Assembly (NCBI GenBank): GCA_900759435.1
Contig: CAAEVD010000245.1
Coordinates: 1-8,848 of the forward strand
From: an uncultured Collinsella sp.
GTDB lineage: Bacteria > Actinomycetota > Coriobacteriia > Coriobacteriales > Coriobacteriaceae
Length of the DNA stretch: 8,848 bases
Reading direction: 5' to 3'
This document shows, piece by piece, positions 8,781-8,848 of this stretch (positions within the stretch are counted from its first letter, which is position 1; every line of letters begins with the position of its first letter). The notes beneath the pieces are model-generated. The model saw nothing but the letters and a program-made list of their open reading frames with translations, made no database searches and was not told the origin of the DNA. The translations under genes and the position numbers were made by a program.

Positions 8781-8848
8781 TTAGAACGGCATGCCCGGGA
8801 TGTTGAGGCCGCCGGTGATGGCGCCCATCTGCTTGTTGGCGAGCTCGT
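8781..8848 (-). CDS. YbaB/EbfC nucleoid-associated protein, C-terminal end only
   Basis: The last 21 codons are visible, reading [21 protein letters not shown], then TAA at 8781-8783. The Gly-rich ending of the form GG-L-IPG-PF is typical of the YbaB/EbfC family of small DNA-binding proteins. The position directly before recR is the classic neighbourhood of that gene. The rest lies outside the window, so this call rests on a short tail plus context. Confidence 0.85.
   Translation of the reverse strand, partial: ELANKQMGAITGGLNIPGMPF

Overview
The window looks like a GC-rich, anaerobic actinobacterium of the Coriobacteriia (Collinsella-like). This is inferred from the base composition, the codon bias toward G/C in third positions, a single-chain pyruvate:ferredoxin oxidoreductase and the ybaB-recR gene pair. 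No rRNA or other marker gene is present to settle the taxon. All convincing genes lie on the minus strand, so transcription runs from high to low coordinates.

In transcription order: the tail of a YbaB/EbfC nucleoid-associated protein gene (8781-8848), then recR (8171-8767), then a 243-base gap with a possible promoter, two related dyads and an intrinsic terminator. Next come three tightly packed genes. The first is an unrecognised membrane-anchored protein with a Gly/Ser linker (7019-7927). The second is a Ser/Thr protein kinase with four C-terminal membrane segments (5181-7022). The third is an FHA-domain protein (4239-5177). Their junctions are a 4-base ATGA overlap and a 3-base gap, so they are almost certainly one operon. 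A 480-base gap follows, holding a 22-bp perfect inverted repeat and several palindromes. Then comes nifJ (219-3758), which ends in a bidirectional terminator nested inside a 29-bp perfect inverted repeat (84-208).

Functionally, ybaB-recR belongs to recombinational repair and nifJ to fermentative pyruvate oxidation. The middle operon is the least explained part. An exported sensor- or surface-like protein, a membrane kinase and a phosphopeptide-reader-like protein would make a compact phospho-signalling cassette. Its first gene sits directly behind an intrinsic terminator, which suggests attenuation. The FHA domain appears to lack the usual phosphate-contacting arginine. I found no tRNA, rRNA, CRISPR array or transposase gene.
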